The notes under the pieces were generated by a model. The model was not told the DNA's origin. It was given only the letters and a program-made list of their open reading frames with translations, and did no database searches. 64,000 nt of DNA from positions 6,820,001 through 6,884,000 of the forward strand of contig NZ_CP108508.1 in the NCBI RefSeq assembly GCF_035917275.1. Reading direction: 5' to 3'. The position numbers and the translations under genes were made by a program. How positions within the stretch are numbered: the first letter of the stretch is position 1; every line of letters begins with the position of its first letter. The DNA is from Streptomyces sp. NBC_01237 (GTDB taxonomy: Bacteria; Actinomycetota; Actinomycetes; Streptomycetales; Streptomycetaceae). Shown in pieces: positions 1 through 7,712 of the stretch.

Positions 1-439
1 TGCAGGCGTCCCGAAGACCCCACATCCACGCACCGTCCTCCTCGGTCCAGCGCTCGTCGCCCTCACGGCAGTAGAGCAGCACCGCGGTACGTACGGGGGT
101 ACGGCGGCGCAGGTCGTGCGGGATGACACGGCGGAGATGGGCCAGCAGCGCGTTGCGGAAGTCCCAGCCGTCCGCGGCCACAGCCGTTCGGCGGACGAAT
201 GAGGCGCTGGCCGTGAGCCGCTCCTCGTGGTCGAGCACCGCGAGGACAGCGGTGGTAGGCGTCGGGGCGTGCCTGGCGTGCAGGCCACTCACGACCTCGC
301 GGGGGTTGCGCAGCAGCGGTATGCCCGCCGAGGCCCATTCGGCCGGTTCGAGTATCCGGGCAAGGCGGTTGTCGGAGTCTGCCGAAACCGAAGACGCCGA
401 CATCGAAGTGGCTGCGGACGGAGCGAATCCGAAGGTCAC
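1..439 (-). CDS. Hypothetical protein, 3' part outside the window
   Basis: A GTG at 437-439 preceded by a strong GGGAGG ribosome binding site opens a frame that runs leftward with no stop to the window edge, so only the first 146 residues are visible. The N-terminal 25 residues are Ala/Ser-rich and low in complexity. A globular, soluble-looking segment follows, containing ILEPAEWASAGIPLLRNP and a hydrophobic TAVLAVLDHEERL strand. Later come a conserved-looking RRTPVRTAVLLYCREGDERW stretch and a Trp-rich WTEEDGAWMWG. No transmembrane segment or family motif was recognised. It is transcribed in the same direction as the RecQ-like gene, 217 bp downstream of that gene's stop. Codon choice is strongly G/C-ending, as in a genuine Streptomyces gene. 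Confidence 0.7.
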   Translation of the reverse strand, partial: MTFGFAPSAATSMSASSVSADSDNRLARILEPAEWASAGIPLLRNPREVVSGLHARHAPTPTTAVLAVLDHEERLTASASFVRRTAVAADGWDFRNALLAHLRRVIPHDLRRRTPVRTAVLLYCREGDERWTEEDGAWMWGLRDAC

Positions 440-655
440 GGTCCTCCCTTCGCTACGCGCCCACGATGCGGGCAGGGTCGGGTGAGGGCGCGCCGCGGCA
501 CAGCCCTTCCGGGCCGCGAAAGGACCGTGCGGGGAGCGACTCCAATTCTTCCTGGCGTATCCGCAGGCGGCAACGAGCAATTGCCAAGGCTGACGGGAAT
601 CAGCCGGAATGACACTGATATCCCTGCCCAGGCCAGGCCCGGATGACGCCACCTG

Positions 656-2827
656 TCACGCCTGAACTGCGAGGACCAGCGGAAACACCCCTTCCGCCCC
701 CGCCCGTCGGAGCAGGCGTGCCGCGACGGCGAGCGTCCAGCCCGTGTCGGAAAGATCGTCCACGAGAAGGACGGGTCCTCCCGCGGATGACAGCGCCGCG
801 GCCAGCTCGGGCTCGACGACGAGTGCTTCGTGCAGTGCCCGCACCCGCTGTGCGCTGTTGGTCTGCGAGATCCGTACGTCCTCGGCCTCCGGTGCGTACG
901 CGACGGTTCCGAGCAGGGGCATTCGGCCGACCTCCGCGATACGGCTGCCGAGCGACTGGACGAGCTGCGGCCTGCGGCGCGAGGCGACGGTCACCACGCC
1001 GACCGGCCTCGGGAGGGCGTCGGGTGCCCCGGAGGCCCAGCCACCGGGTCCCCTGGCCCAGTCGGCCAGCACGGTGACGACGGCACTGGCGACATCGTCC
1101 GGGACCACGGAGTCGGGTGCCTGTGCCGCGAGCATGGGGCGCAGCCGGTTGCCCCAGCCGATGTCGGAGAGACGGCCGAGCGCCCGGCCGGTGAAGGACA
1201 GTTCACCCGCGGGGATGCGGCCCTTGAGGTCGACGCCCACGGAGGCCAGGCCGGTGGGCCACATCTTCCGGGGTTCGACCTCGACGCCCGGGCGGCCGAG
1301 CTCGCCCCGGGCGCCGTCGAGGGCGGCGGTGGAGACCTTGTCGTCGAACCGTGCGCCCGCGCAGTTGTCGCAGCGCCCGCAGGCCGTGGCTTCCTCGTCG
1401 TCCAGCTGGCGGCGGAGGAACTCCATGCGGCACCCGGTCGTCGAGGCGTAGTCACGCATGGCCTGCTGCTCGGCGGCCCGCTGCCGGGCGACCCAGGCGT
1501 AGCGCTCGGAGTCGTAGATCCACGGCTCTCCTGTGGAGGTCCAGCCGCCCTTCACCCGCTTGACCGCACCGTCGACGTCCAGCACCTTGAGCATGGTTTC
1601 CAGCCGGGTGCGGCGCAGGTCGACCATCGGTTCCAGCGCGGGCAGCGACACCGGCCGGTCCGCCCGGCCCAGCACATCGAGCGTGCGCCGCACCTGCTCC
1701 TCGGGCGGGAAGGCGACCGAGGCGAAGTACTGCCAGATCGCCTCGTCCTCCTTGCCGGGAAGCAGCAGCACCTCCGCGTGCTCGACGCCACGTCCCGCAC
1801 GTCCGACCTGCTGGTAGTAGGCGATGGGGGAGGAGGGGGAGCCCAGGTGCACGACGAAGCCCAGGTCGGGCTTGTCGAATCCCATGCCGAGCGCGGAGGT
1901 GGCGACCAGGGCCTTGACCCGGTTGGCCAGCAGATCGTCCTCGGCCTGCTGGCGGTCGGCGTTCTCGGTCCGCCCCGTGTAGGAAGCGACCGTATGGCCG
2001 CACTGGCGCAGGTATGCCGTGATCTCCTCGGCGGCCGCGACCGTCAGCGTGTAGATGATTCCCGAGCCCGGAAGCTCGCCGAGGTGGTCACCCAGCCAGG
2101 CCAGCCGATGTGCGGCGTTGGGCAGCTGCAGCACGCTGAGGCTCAGGCTCTCCCGGTCCAGGGGACCACGCAGAACCAGCGCGTCCGTGTCGGCGCCCGT
2201 ACCCAGCTGCTCCGCGACATCCGCGGTCACGCGTGCGTTGGCGGTAGCGGTCGTGGCCAGCACGGGGACACCGGCCGGGAGGCCGGCGAGCATCGTCCGC
2301 AGCCGTCGGTAGTCCGGCCGGAAGTCGTGTCCCCAGTCCGAGATGCAGTGGGCCTCGTCGACCACCAGGAGCCCCGTCGCTGCGGCGAGTCTGGGCAGGA
2401 CCTGGTCCCGGAAGTCGGGGTTGTTGAGCCGCTCGGGGCTGACCAGCAGCACATCCACCTCGCCCGCGGCCACCTCGGCCTGGACGGTGTCCCACTCCTC
2501 CGGGTTGGACGAGTTGATCGTCCGGGCGCTGATCCCGGCCCGGGCCGCGGCCGCGACCTGGTTACGCATCAGCGCCAGCAGCGGCGAGACGATGACGGTC
2601 GGGCCGCTGCCCTGCGCGCGCAACAGCGAGGTCGCGACGAAGTACACAGCGGACTTGCCCCAACCGGTGCGTTGCACCACCAGCGCTCTGCGTTTTTCGG
2701 CGACGAGCGCCTCGATGGCCAGCCACTGGTCCTCGCGCAGTCTGGCCGTACCGGTGGGATCCCCGACGAGGCGGGCGAGTACGGAATCGGCCGAAGCCCT
2801 GAGCTCTGCACGGTCTGCGTTGGTCAT
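656..2827 (-). CDS. RecQ-family ATP-dependent DNA helicase with phosphoribosyltransferase-like C-terminus
   Basis: Protein of 723 residues. The N-terminal half is a superfamily 2 helicase: a Walker A-like RTGWGKS, a DEAH box in VVDEAHCISDWGHDF, and a helicase C domain with YYQQVGRAGRG (motif VI). A Cys cluster (GCRMEF followed by CGRCDNC) is the RecQ zinc-binding region. The C-terminal quarter is not the usual HRDC; it contains VLLVDDLSDTGWTL, which resembles a PRPP-binding loop. Known family role is 3'-5' unwinding in recombination and repair; the role of the tail is unknown. The ATG at 2827 was preferred over an in-frame TTG at 2839, but neither has a clear Shine-Dalgarno, so the start is uncertain. 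The gene is divergent from the DUF4192 gene, sharing a 24-bp palindrome. Confidence 0.88.
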   Translation of the reverse strand: MTNADRAELRASADSVLARLVGDPTGTARLREDQWLAIEALVAEKRRALVVQRTGWGKSAVYFVATSLLRAQGSGPTVIVSPLLALMRNQVAAAARAGISARTINSSNPEEWDTVQAEVAAGEVDVLLVSPERLNNPDFRDQVLPRLAAATGLLVVDEAHCISDWGHDFRPDYRRLRTMLAGLPAGVPVLATTATANARVTADVAEQLGTGADTDALVLRGPLDRESLSLSVLQLPNAAHRLAWLGDHLGELPGSGIIYTLTVAAAEEITAYLRQCGHTVASYTGRTENADRQQAEDDLLANRVKALVATSALGMGFDKPDLGFVVHLGSPSSPIAYYQQVGRAGRGVEHAEVLLLPGKEDEAIWQYFASVAFPPEEQVRRTLDVLGRADRPVSLPALEPMVDLRRTRLETMLKVLDVDGAVKRVKGGWTSTGEPWIYDSERYAWVARQRAAEQQAMRDYASTTGCRMEFLRRQLDDEEATACGRCDNCAGARFDDKVSTAALDGARGELGRPGVEVEPRKMWPTGLASVGVDLKGRIPAGELSFTGRALGRLSDIGWGNRLRPMLAAQAPDSVVPDDVASAVVTVLADWARGPGGWASGAPDALPRPVGVVTVASRRRPQLVQSLGSRIAEVGRMPLLGTVAYAPEAEDVRISQTNSAQRVRALHEALVVEPELAAALSSAGGPVLLVDDLSDTGWTLAVAARLLRRAGAEGVFPLVLAVQA

Positions 2828-2876
2828 GCCCCCATGCAACCCGATGGCTACGACAAACCGCGAACGACGACGCAGC

Positions 2877-2900
2877 CCTGTGGATAACGTTATCCACAGG
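2877..2900. promoter_or_regulatory. Perfect 24-bp palindrome of two head-to-head DnaA-type boxes
   Basis: CCTGTGGATAAC at 2877-2888 is the exact reverse complement of GTTATCCACAGG at 2889-2900. Each half contains TTATCCACA (2890-2898 on the plus strand, 2879-2887 on the minus strand), the classic 9-bp DnaA box. It lies between the divergent starts of the RecQ-like and DUF4192 genes, where a bound protein could affect both promoters. DnaA binding is inferred from the motif; another dimeric regulator is possible. Confidence 0.6.
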
Positions 2901-2937
2901 GGTCGCGGAAATCGGCTGATCGCGGGACGGTCATGCC

Positions 2938-4362
2938 ATGAACAAGCACCACGAATCCACCGGTCCGGCCGACGAGCAGCAGATCACCCTGCGCGGTCCC
3001 GCCGAGCTCGCCGACGCACTTCCTTACCTCATGGGCTTCCACCCGAGCGACAGCGTGGTCATGGTGGCCCTGCACGGCGGCCGGGGCCGTTTCGGCGGCC
3101 GGCTCAGGCTCGGTATTCCGCAGTCGCCGAAGGAATGGGGGCCCGTCGCGGATCAGCTCGCGGAATGTCTGATCTCGGGCAGCGAGCGACGAGGTTCCCG
3201 ACCCGACGCCATCGTCATCTTCCTCTGCCAGGATCCGGTCGGGGGTGAGAGCGCCGGCCAGACCATGGAGCGTCTGAAACCTCTGGCCCAGCGTCTGCGC
3301 ACGGCTTGCGGCGCACTCGACGTACCCGTTCTGGAAGCGCTCTGCATCTCCGACGGCCGTTACTGGTCCTACTGCTGCCCCGACGGCCGCTGCTGTCCGA
3401 CGGAGGGAAACCCCCTCGCGCTGCCCGGCACCACGGTCATGGCCGCCGCGGCCACGTACGCCGGAATTCAGGTGAGGGGGTCCCTGCGGGACATGGAGGA
3501 GCGGCTCGCACCGTGGCAGAGCACGGCGGTACCGGCACAGTGCCATGCGCTGGACACGGCCGGGGCCACGCTCGTGTCCAGGATTCTGGACAGCGAGGGG
3601 CGGGGCGAAGTGGCGAAGGAGACGCTTGATCTCGCCCGGGTGCTCATGGCTCGTCTCCGGCAGGCGCCCTCGGCGGTGCCATCGGTCACTGACCGGAGTG
3701 ATGACCACCTGATCAGCCATGACGAGGCCGCGGCCGTGATCCTCGGGCTTCAGGACCGGGAGACGCGGGACAAGGCCGCAGAGTGGATGGAGGGCGCCGA
3801 AGCGGATTCCGCGTTGAGGCTGTGGCGAGCGCTCGCCCGCCGGTGCGTCGGACCCTATGTGGAACATTCCGCCGCCCCGCTCACCCTGGCGGGCTGGGTC
3901 TCCTGGTCGACCGGTGACGAGCCGGGCGCGCGAGTCGCTCTGGGCCTGGCCCTGCGCGCCGACCCCGACTACACCTTCGCTCAACTGCTGCACCAGGCGT
4001 GCAACGAAGGACTGGACCCGGAGACGCTGCGCCGTTGTCTGCGCGGTGAAGTCGGCGAAGGTGCCGAAGGCGTCGAGGACGGCGGTGTCCTGAACGGTGG
4101 CACCAAGGACAGTGGCGTCCCGGGCGACGGAATCCGGAACAGTGGCGTGTGGGGAGGGGGCACCCGCGGCGTCCGCCGTGAGGGACGCTCGCGGCTTCGT
4201 GCGGAGCACAGGCCCCGGCCCCGCCCGGCGCGTCGGACACCGCCGGACGCGAAGGGCGGGAGGGCGACGCCCGGTTCCGTCCGTCCGGGTACGTCCGTGG
4301 CCCGGCGCAGGACGCGGGACGTCGGGCGGCACGGCCAGCGGGGGACCAGGAGCGGCCGATGA
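2938..4362 (+). CDS. DUF4192 domain-containing protein
   Basis: Protein of 474 residues. The first ~360 residues match the actinobacterial DUF4192 family, which has no established function: the opening PAELADALPYLMGFHPSDSVV is the family hallmark, followed by an alpha/beta fold, a Cys-rich YCCPDGRCCP segment near residue 145, and a C-terminal GWVSWSTGDEPGARVALG. The last ~100 residues are different: imperfect Gly/Ser/Val repeats (two copies of NSGV/DSGV units) and then a highly basic Arg/Pro/Gly-rich stretch with less typical codon composition. This suggests tail extension or frame drift after the conserved domain. No strong ribosome binding site precedes the ATG. It is divergent from the RecQ-like gene. 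Confidence 0.85.
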   Translation: MNKHHESTGPADEQQITLRGPAELADALPYLMGFHPSDSVVMVALHGGRGRFGGRLRLGIPQSPKEWGPVADQLAECLISGSERRGSRPDAIVIFLCQDPVGGESAGQTMERLKPLAQRLRTACGALDVPVLEALCISDGRYWSYCCPDGRCCPTEGNPLALPGTTVMAAAATYAGIQVRGSLRDMEERLAPWQSTAVPAQCHALDTAGATLVSRILDSEGRGEVAKETLDLARVLMARLRQAPSAVPSVTDRSDDHLISHDEAAAVILGLQDRETRDKAAEWMEGAEADSALRLWRALARRCVGPYVEHSAAPLTLAGWVSWSTGDEPGARVALGLALRADPDYTFAQLLHQACNEGLDPETLRRCLRGEVGEGAEGVEDGGVLNGGTKDSGVPGDGIRNSGVWGGGTRGVRREGRSRLRAEHRPRPRPARRTPPDAKGGRATPGSVRPGTSVARRRTRDVGRHGQRGTRSGR

Positions 4363-4464
4363 CGGCGCGGTCTCGTCGGCGCCGGGGCTTTTCACAGGGG
4401 TGCCGGAGGCTGTACGGTCCGTCGCCCTGCGGATACCGCGGCTGCGAGCGCACGGGCGGCGCGG

Positions 4465-4710
4465 ATGACCCCGATGCCCCCACTGTTGTTCTGCTCCGAG
4501 CCCCCGGACCCGGTCGACGAGCAGGTGGCCGAGTGGATCAACGAGCAGGTCATGGAGACCGTCCGGACGCCGTGGCGCGTTCCCGCGATGTGGGCACGTG
4601 CCCCGGCCCCGGTGGATCCGGGCGGCATCCGGCCCTGCGGGGCGGCGCCGAGGGCGGGGCAGGCGCGGACCCGGTCCGGTGCGCGCCTCCGGACCGCACA
4701 TGGGGGGTGA
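4465..4710 (+). CDS. Possible small hypothetical protein, weakly supported
   Basis: An 81-codon frame in an otherwise gene-free stretch of about 500 bp between the DUF4192 gene and the Nudix gene. The first ~40 codons have strongly G/C-ending third positions and encode a plausible helical segment (DEQVAEWINEQVMETV); the remainder becomes Arg/Gly/Ala-rich and looks random. There is no convincing Shine-Dalgarno and no recognised family. It may be a short conserved gene, the remnant of a longer one, or noise. The rest of 4363-4868 holds nothing recognisable except the promoter region just before 4869. Confidence 0.25.
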   Translation: MTPMPPLLFCSEPPDPVDEQVAEWINEQVMETVRTPWRVPAMWARAPAPVDPGGIRPCGAAPRAGQARTRSGARLRTAHGG

Positions 4711-4840
4711 GCACTCCGCGGCACGGATCAGCCGAATCGGCCTCGGCGGGGTGATCGAAGAAGGCCCCTCCGGGCTCCGGGCGGGACTGCCCCACAGCCC
4801 GCAGGATTCCGCGTCGCGAGGATGACGAATGGAGTGTTTA

Positions 4841-4862
4841 TCGTCAGGCAGACGACTATGAT
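4841..4862 (+). promoter_or_regulatory. Candidate promoter and operator of the Nudix regulator
   Basis: TATGAT at 4857-4862 resembles a -10 box and sits six bases before the ATG at 4869. No Shine-Dalgarno is present, which fits a leaderless transcript starting at or next to the ATG. Immediately upstream and touching the -10 box is an inverted repeat TCGTC (4841-4845), AGGCA, GACGA (4851-4855). An autoregulatory NrtR-type operator would be expected in this position. No -35 match is clear. Confidence 0.45.
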
Positions 4863-4868
4863 CGCGGC

Positions 4869-5633
4869 ATGCCGCCCTACGACCCGTCGACGTTCCCGCC
4901 CTTCGCCGTCACCGTGGACCTGGTCGTGCTCACGGTGCGCCGTCACGAACTCTGCGCGCTGGTCGTGCGCCGGGGGGAGCCGCCGTTCCAGGGCCGGTGG
5001 GCACTGCCCGGCGGGTTCGTCAGGGAGGACGAGGACCTCGGAGCCGCGGCCGCGCGTGAGCTCGTCGAGGAAACCGGACTCTGCGCACACGACCCGGAGA
5101 CCCCGGCGGTGGGCAACGGTGCCCACCTCGAACAGCTCGCCACCTACGGGGATCCGGCGCGCGACCCCCGGATGCGGGTCGTGAGCGTCGCCCACCTCGC
5201 GCTCGCCCCGGATCTTCCCGCGCCTCGCGCGGGCGGTGACGCGAACAGCGCGCGCTGGGCGTCCGTCGTCGATGTACTCCGTCCCGATGACGGGTTGGGC
5301 CGGGACGGCGAACAGTCGGCACCGCTGGCCTTCGACCATGCGCGGATCCTCGCGGACGGGGTGGAGCGGGCCCGTTCCAAGATCGAGTATTCGTCGCTGG
5401 CCACGGCGTTCTGTCCGCCGGAGTTCACTGTCGGCGAGTTGCGCAGGGTCTACGAGGCGGTGTGGGGCGTGGTTCTCGACCCCCGGAACTTCCACCGCAA
5501 GGTCACCGGCACGCCCGGCTTCCTGGTGCCCTCCGGAGGGACGACCACCCGGCAGGGAGGTCGCCCCGCGCAGCTGTTCCGGGCCGGTGCGGCCACTGTG
5601 CTCAACCCGCCGATGCTGAGGCCCGAGGTCTGA
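4869..5633 (+). CDS. Nudix-domain transcriptional regulator, NrtR-like
   Basis: Protein of 254 residues. A complete Nudix signature lies at about residues 49-71: G, five residues, E, seven residues, then RELVEETGL, keeping all metal-binding acidic residues. The C-terminal ~90 residues (from ARSKIEYSSLATAF, through FTVGELRRVYEAVWG, to NFHRKVTGTPGFL) match the winged-helix domain that distinguishes NrtR and related regulators from plain Nudix hydrolases. NrtR proteins sense ADP-ribose-type ligands and repress NAD or sugar metabolism genes. Because the Nudix residues are intact, hydrolase activity cannot be excluded, and the target genes are not evident from the neighbourhood. The gene appears to be transcribed alone, ending at a hairpin at 5641-5668. 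Confidence 0.85.
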   Translation: MPPYDPSTFPPFAVTVDLVVLTVRRHELCALVVRRGEPPFQGRWALPGGFVREDEDLGAAAARELVEETGLCAHDPETPAVGNGAHLEQLATYGDPARDPRMRVVSVAHLALAPDLPAPRAGGDANSARWASVVDVLRPDDGLGRDGEQSAPLAFDHARILADGVERARSKIEYSSLATAFCPPEFTVGELRRVYEAVWGVVLDPRNFHRKVTGTPGFLVPSGGTTTRQGGRPAQLFRAGAATVLNPPMLRPEV

Positions 5634-5640
5634 CACACCG

Positions 5641-5668
5641 CGGGTTCACGAGCCGGGGCGTGAACCCG
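5641..5668 (+). terminator. Hairpin after the Nudix gene
   Basis: CGGGTTCACG (5641-5650) pairs perfectly with CGTGAACCCG (5659-5668) around an 8-base loop, starting 7 bp after the stop codon. There is no T-run, as is common for streptomycete terminators. Confidence 0.6.
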
Positions 5669-5815
5669 CGACGCCGATCGCGGTGTCCCGCCCGTACCTG
5701 CGGAACACCCGCCGGTCCGTAGCTGCACAAAAAGTCCTAAATATCGCGTTATGTTGCTGCGGTACCCACCTGCCGCCGAGCGGTCTCACCTTCCGCGAGA
5801 AACGCGAGAGAAGCG

Positions 5816-7552
5816 ATGCTCCAGGCCATCGGACTCACCAGCAACCCCCGCCGCGACGCCCTGCCCGCCGTGGACGATCTGACCTTCGAAGCCCGGCCCG
5901 GCCGTGTCACCGCACTGCTCGGCGCTCCGGGCTCCGGCAAGACCGCGGCACTCCGCCTGATGCTCGAACTCGACTCCGGGCGCGGCGTCACCTACTTCCG
6001 GGGCCGGCCGCTGCACCGCATCGCCCACCCGGCGCGGGAAGTGGGCGTACTCCTCGGTGACGTGCCGGGCCACCCGTCCCGGACGGGCCGCGGCCAGCTC
6101 CGTATGCTCTGCGCCGCTGCCGGTGTGCCCGCGGTCCGGGCCGATGAGGTGCTCGAAGTCGTCGGCCTCGCCGGACTCGGGGACCAGCGCATCGGCACCC
6201 TCTCGGTCGGAATGGACCGTCGGCTCGGTCTCGCGTCCGCACTCCTGGGCGATCCGCACACGCTCCTCCTCGACGAGCCGGCGGAAGGGCTCTCGCCGCG
6301 GGAGAACAGCTGGCTGTACGGGCTGCTGCGCGCCCACGCGGCTCAGGGGGGCACGGTCCTGTGTGCCGTCAGCGATCCCAAGGAGGCCGCCCGCACCGCT
6401 GACCGCGTCGTCACCATCGACGGCGGGCGCCTCGTCGCGGACCAGGACGTCGCCGACTTCTCCCGCACCCGGCTGCGCCCCCGCGTCGCTGTCCGGACAC
6501 CGCACGCCGCCAGGCTTGCCGCAGTGGTCAGCCGTGAGGCGCGCGCCGCCCAGCGCTCCGTGGAGGTGGTGGCCGAGGCGAGCGGCCGTCTGGCGGTGTA
6601 CGGCAGCAGCTGCGCCGAGATCGGGGACACGGCGTTCAGGCACGGTGTTCCGGTTCATCAACTTGCCGATGAGGTCGGCGACGCCGGTCCCGCGGCCGCC
6701 CCGGAGGCCGCGGCCGTACCGCGGCAGGCGTCGTCCGTCGCCCTCTCCGAACTGCCGCCCCCGATCCCGGTACGGCCCGCCCGCGGACCGCTCCGCCCCC
6801 TGCGCTACGAACTGCGCCGCCTCTTCGGTGTCAGAACAACGACCATGATCATGGTGGCTGTTCTGGTGGCGTCGGCAGGCTCCGCGGTTCTTCTCGCCCG
6901 CACGGACGGGACGCCGCTGTCGCACCTCCTGGCCGCCTGGCCCGCCCTGCTGCCGCTTCCTCCCGCGGCGCTCGGTGCCGGACTGCTGGGTGCCCTCTCC
7001 TTCGGGGACGAGTACAGGTATCCGGCGCTGGCCGCGGGCCGTGGGACGGTCCCGAGGCGTCTCGGGCTGCTTCTTGCCAAGCTGGCGGTCACGGCGGGCA
7101 CCGCCCTCCTGCTCGCCTCGCTCGTCGTGCTCTGCGACGCACAGGCCCTTCGCCTCGCCTACGGCCAGGAGTTGATCGAGGTCCCGGCAAACGCTGTCCC
7201 ACTCGCCGCGAGTTGGGCGGGCCTCACTGTCGGCTGTGCCTGGGCCGGTCTGCTGGCGGCGGGGGTCTTCCGGGTGGCCGGAGCCGGAGTCGCCGCGGTC
7301 CTGGCTGTTCCGGTACTCATCGTTCCTCTCGTCCAGAAGGTTCTGGCGGGTCCATCGGCGCGATCGATCGCAGGACTGCCGGCCCGACTGCGGGAGCTGG
7401 CCTGGTGGCAGCTTCCGCACGAGGCGGACCGATGGGTCCTGGCAATCGCGCGGGTCGTGGCGCAGCCCGTGGGGGCGGCGCTCACCTTGTCGCTGTCGGC
7501 CCTGATCTGCGCGTATCTGTTCACCAGCCTTCGCGGCAGGGCGCGTTGGTGA
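5816..7552 (+). CDS. ABC-2 type exporter: ATPase and permease in one polypeptide
   Basis: Protein of 578 residues. Residues 1-210 form an ABC ATPase with Walker A GAPGSGKT, a degenerate signature LSVGM, and Walker B TLLLDEPAEGL. The H-loop position reads AVSDPKEA, so the usual His is absent. A ~100-residue region and a Pro-rich linker follow. From about residue 340 to the end there are six or so hydrophobic segments forming an ABC-2-like permease. Such fusions probably work as homodimers in the membrane; the substrate is unknown. The gene is next to whiH, but no developmental role can be read from the sequence. The ATG has only a weak ribosome binding site (GAGAG). An AT-rich patch at about 5728-5752 is the likely promoter area. 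Confidence 0.82.
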   Translation: MLQAIGLTSNPRRDALPAVDDLTFEARPGRVTALLGAPGSGKTAALRLMLELDSGRGVTYFRGRPLHRIAHPAREVGVLLGDVPGHPSRTGRGQLRMLCAAAGVPAVRADEVLEVVGLAGLGDQRIGTLSVGMDRRLGLASALLGDPHTLLLDEPAEGLSPRENSWLYGLLRAHAAQGGTVLCAVSDPKEAARTADRVVTIDGGRLVADQDVADFSRTRLRPRVAVRTPHAARLAAVVSREARAAQRSVEVVAEASGRLAVYGSSCAEIGDTAFRHGVPVHQLADEVGDAGPAAAPEAAAVPRQASSVALSELPPPIPVRPARGPLRPLRYELRRLFGVRTTTMIMVAVLVASAGSAVLLARTDGTPLSHLLAAWPALLPLPPAALGAGLLGALSFGDEYRYPALAAGRGTVPRRLGLLLAKLAVTAGTALLLASLVVLCDAQALRLAYGQELIEVPANAVPLAASWAGLTVGCAWAGLLAAGVFRVAGAGVAAVLAVPVLIVPLVQKVLAGPSARSIAGLPARLRELAWWQLPHEADRWVLAIARVVAQPVGAALTLSLSALICAYLFTSLRGRARW

Positions 7553-7624
7553 CCACAACGTTCCCAGTGAGCCGTACGGCGGGCGCAACTCCCTTGGAAT
7601 TGACGGTTTTGTGACATTATGTCG

Positions 7625-7649
7625 TCAATTGCGGGGCCAGCGCCGATCA
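7625..7649 (+). promoter_or_regulatory. Candidate sigma-WhiG (flagellar-type) promoter of whiH
   Basis: GCCGATCA at 7642-7649 differs by one base from the sigma-WhiG/sigma-28 -10 consensus GCCGATAA. A TCAA at 7625-7628, matching three of four bases of the TAAA -35 element, lies 13 bp upstream, slightly closer than the usual 15 bp. whiH of S. coelicolor is known to depend on WhiG. This places the start point about 55 bp upstream of the GTG. Confidence 0.55.
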
Positions 7650-7712
7650 CCCTTTCGTGTGCTTTTCACCAAAGACCTCAAGGGGCGGGCGCGCCAGGCC
7701 GACAAAGGATGC

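Noticed and set aside
830..2887. 685-codon plus-strand frame
   Set aside because: Antisense shadow of the RecQ-like helicase gene.
2890..4701. 603-codon minus-strand frame
   Set aside because: It is the shadow of the DUF4192 gene; the plus frame has the family motif and better codon bias.
5786..7588. 600-codon minus-strand frame
   Set aside because: Antisense to the ABC exporter with Walker motifs on the plus strand; no motif in this frame.
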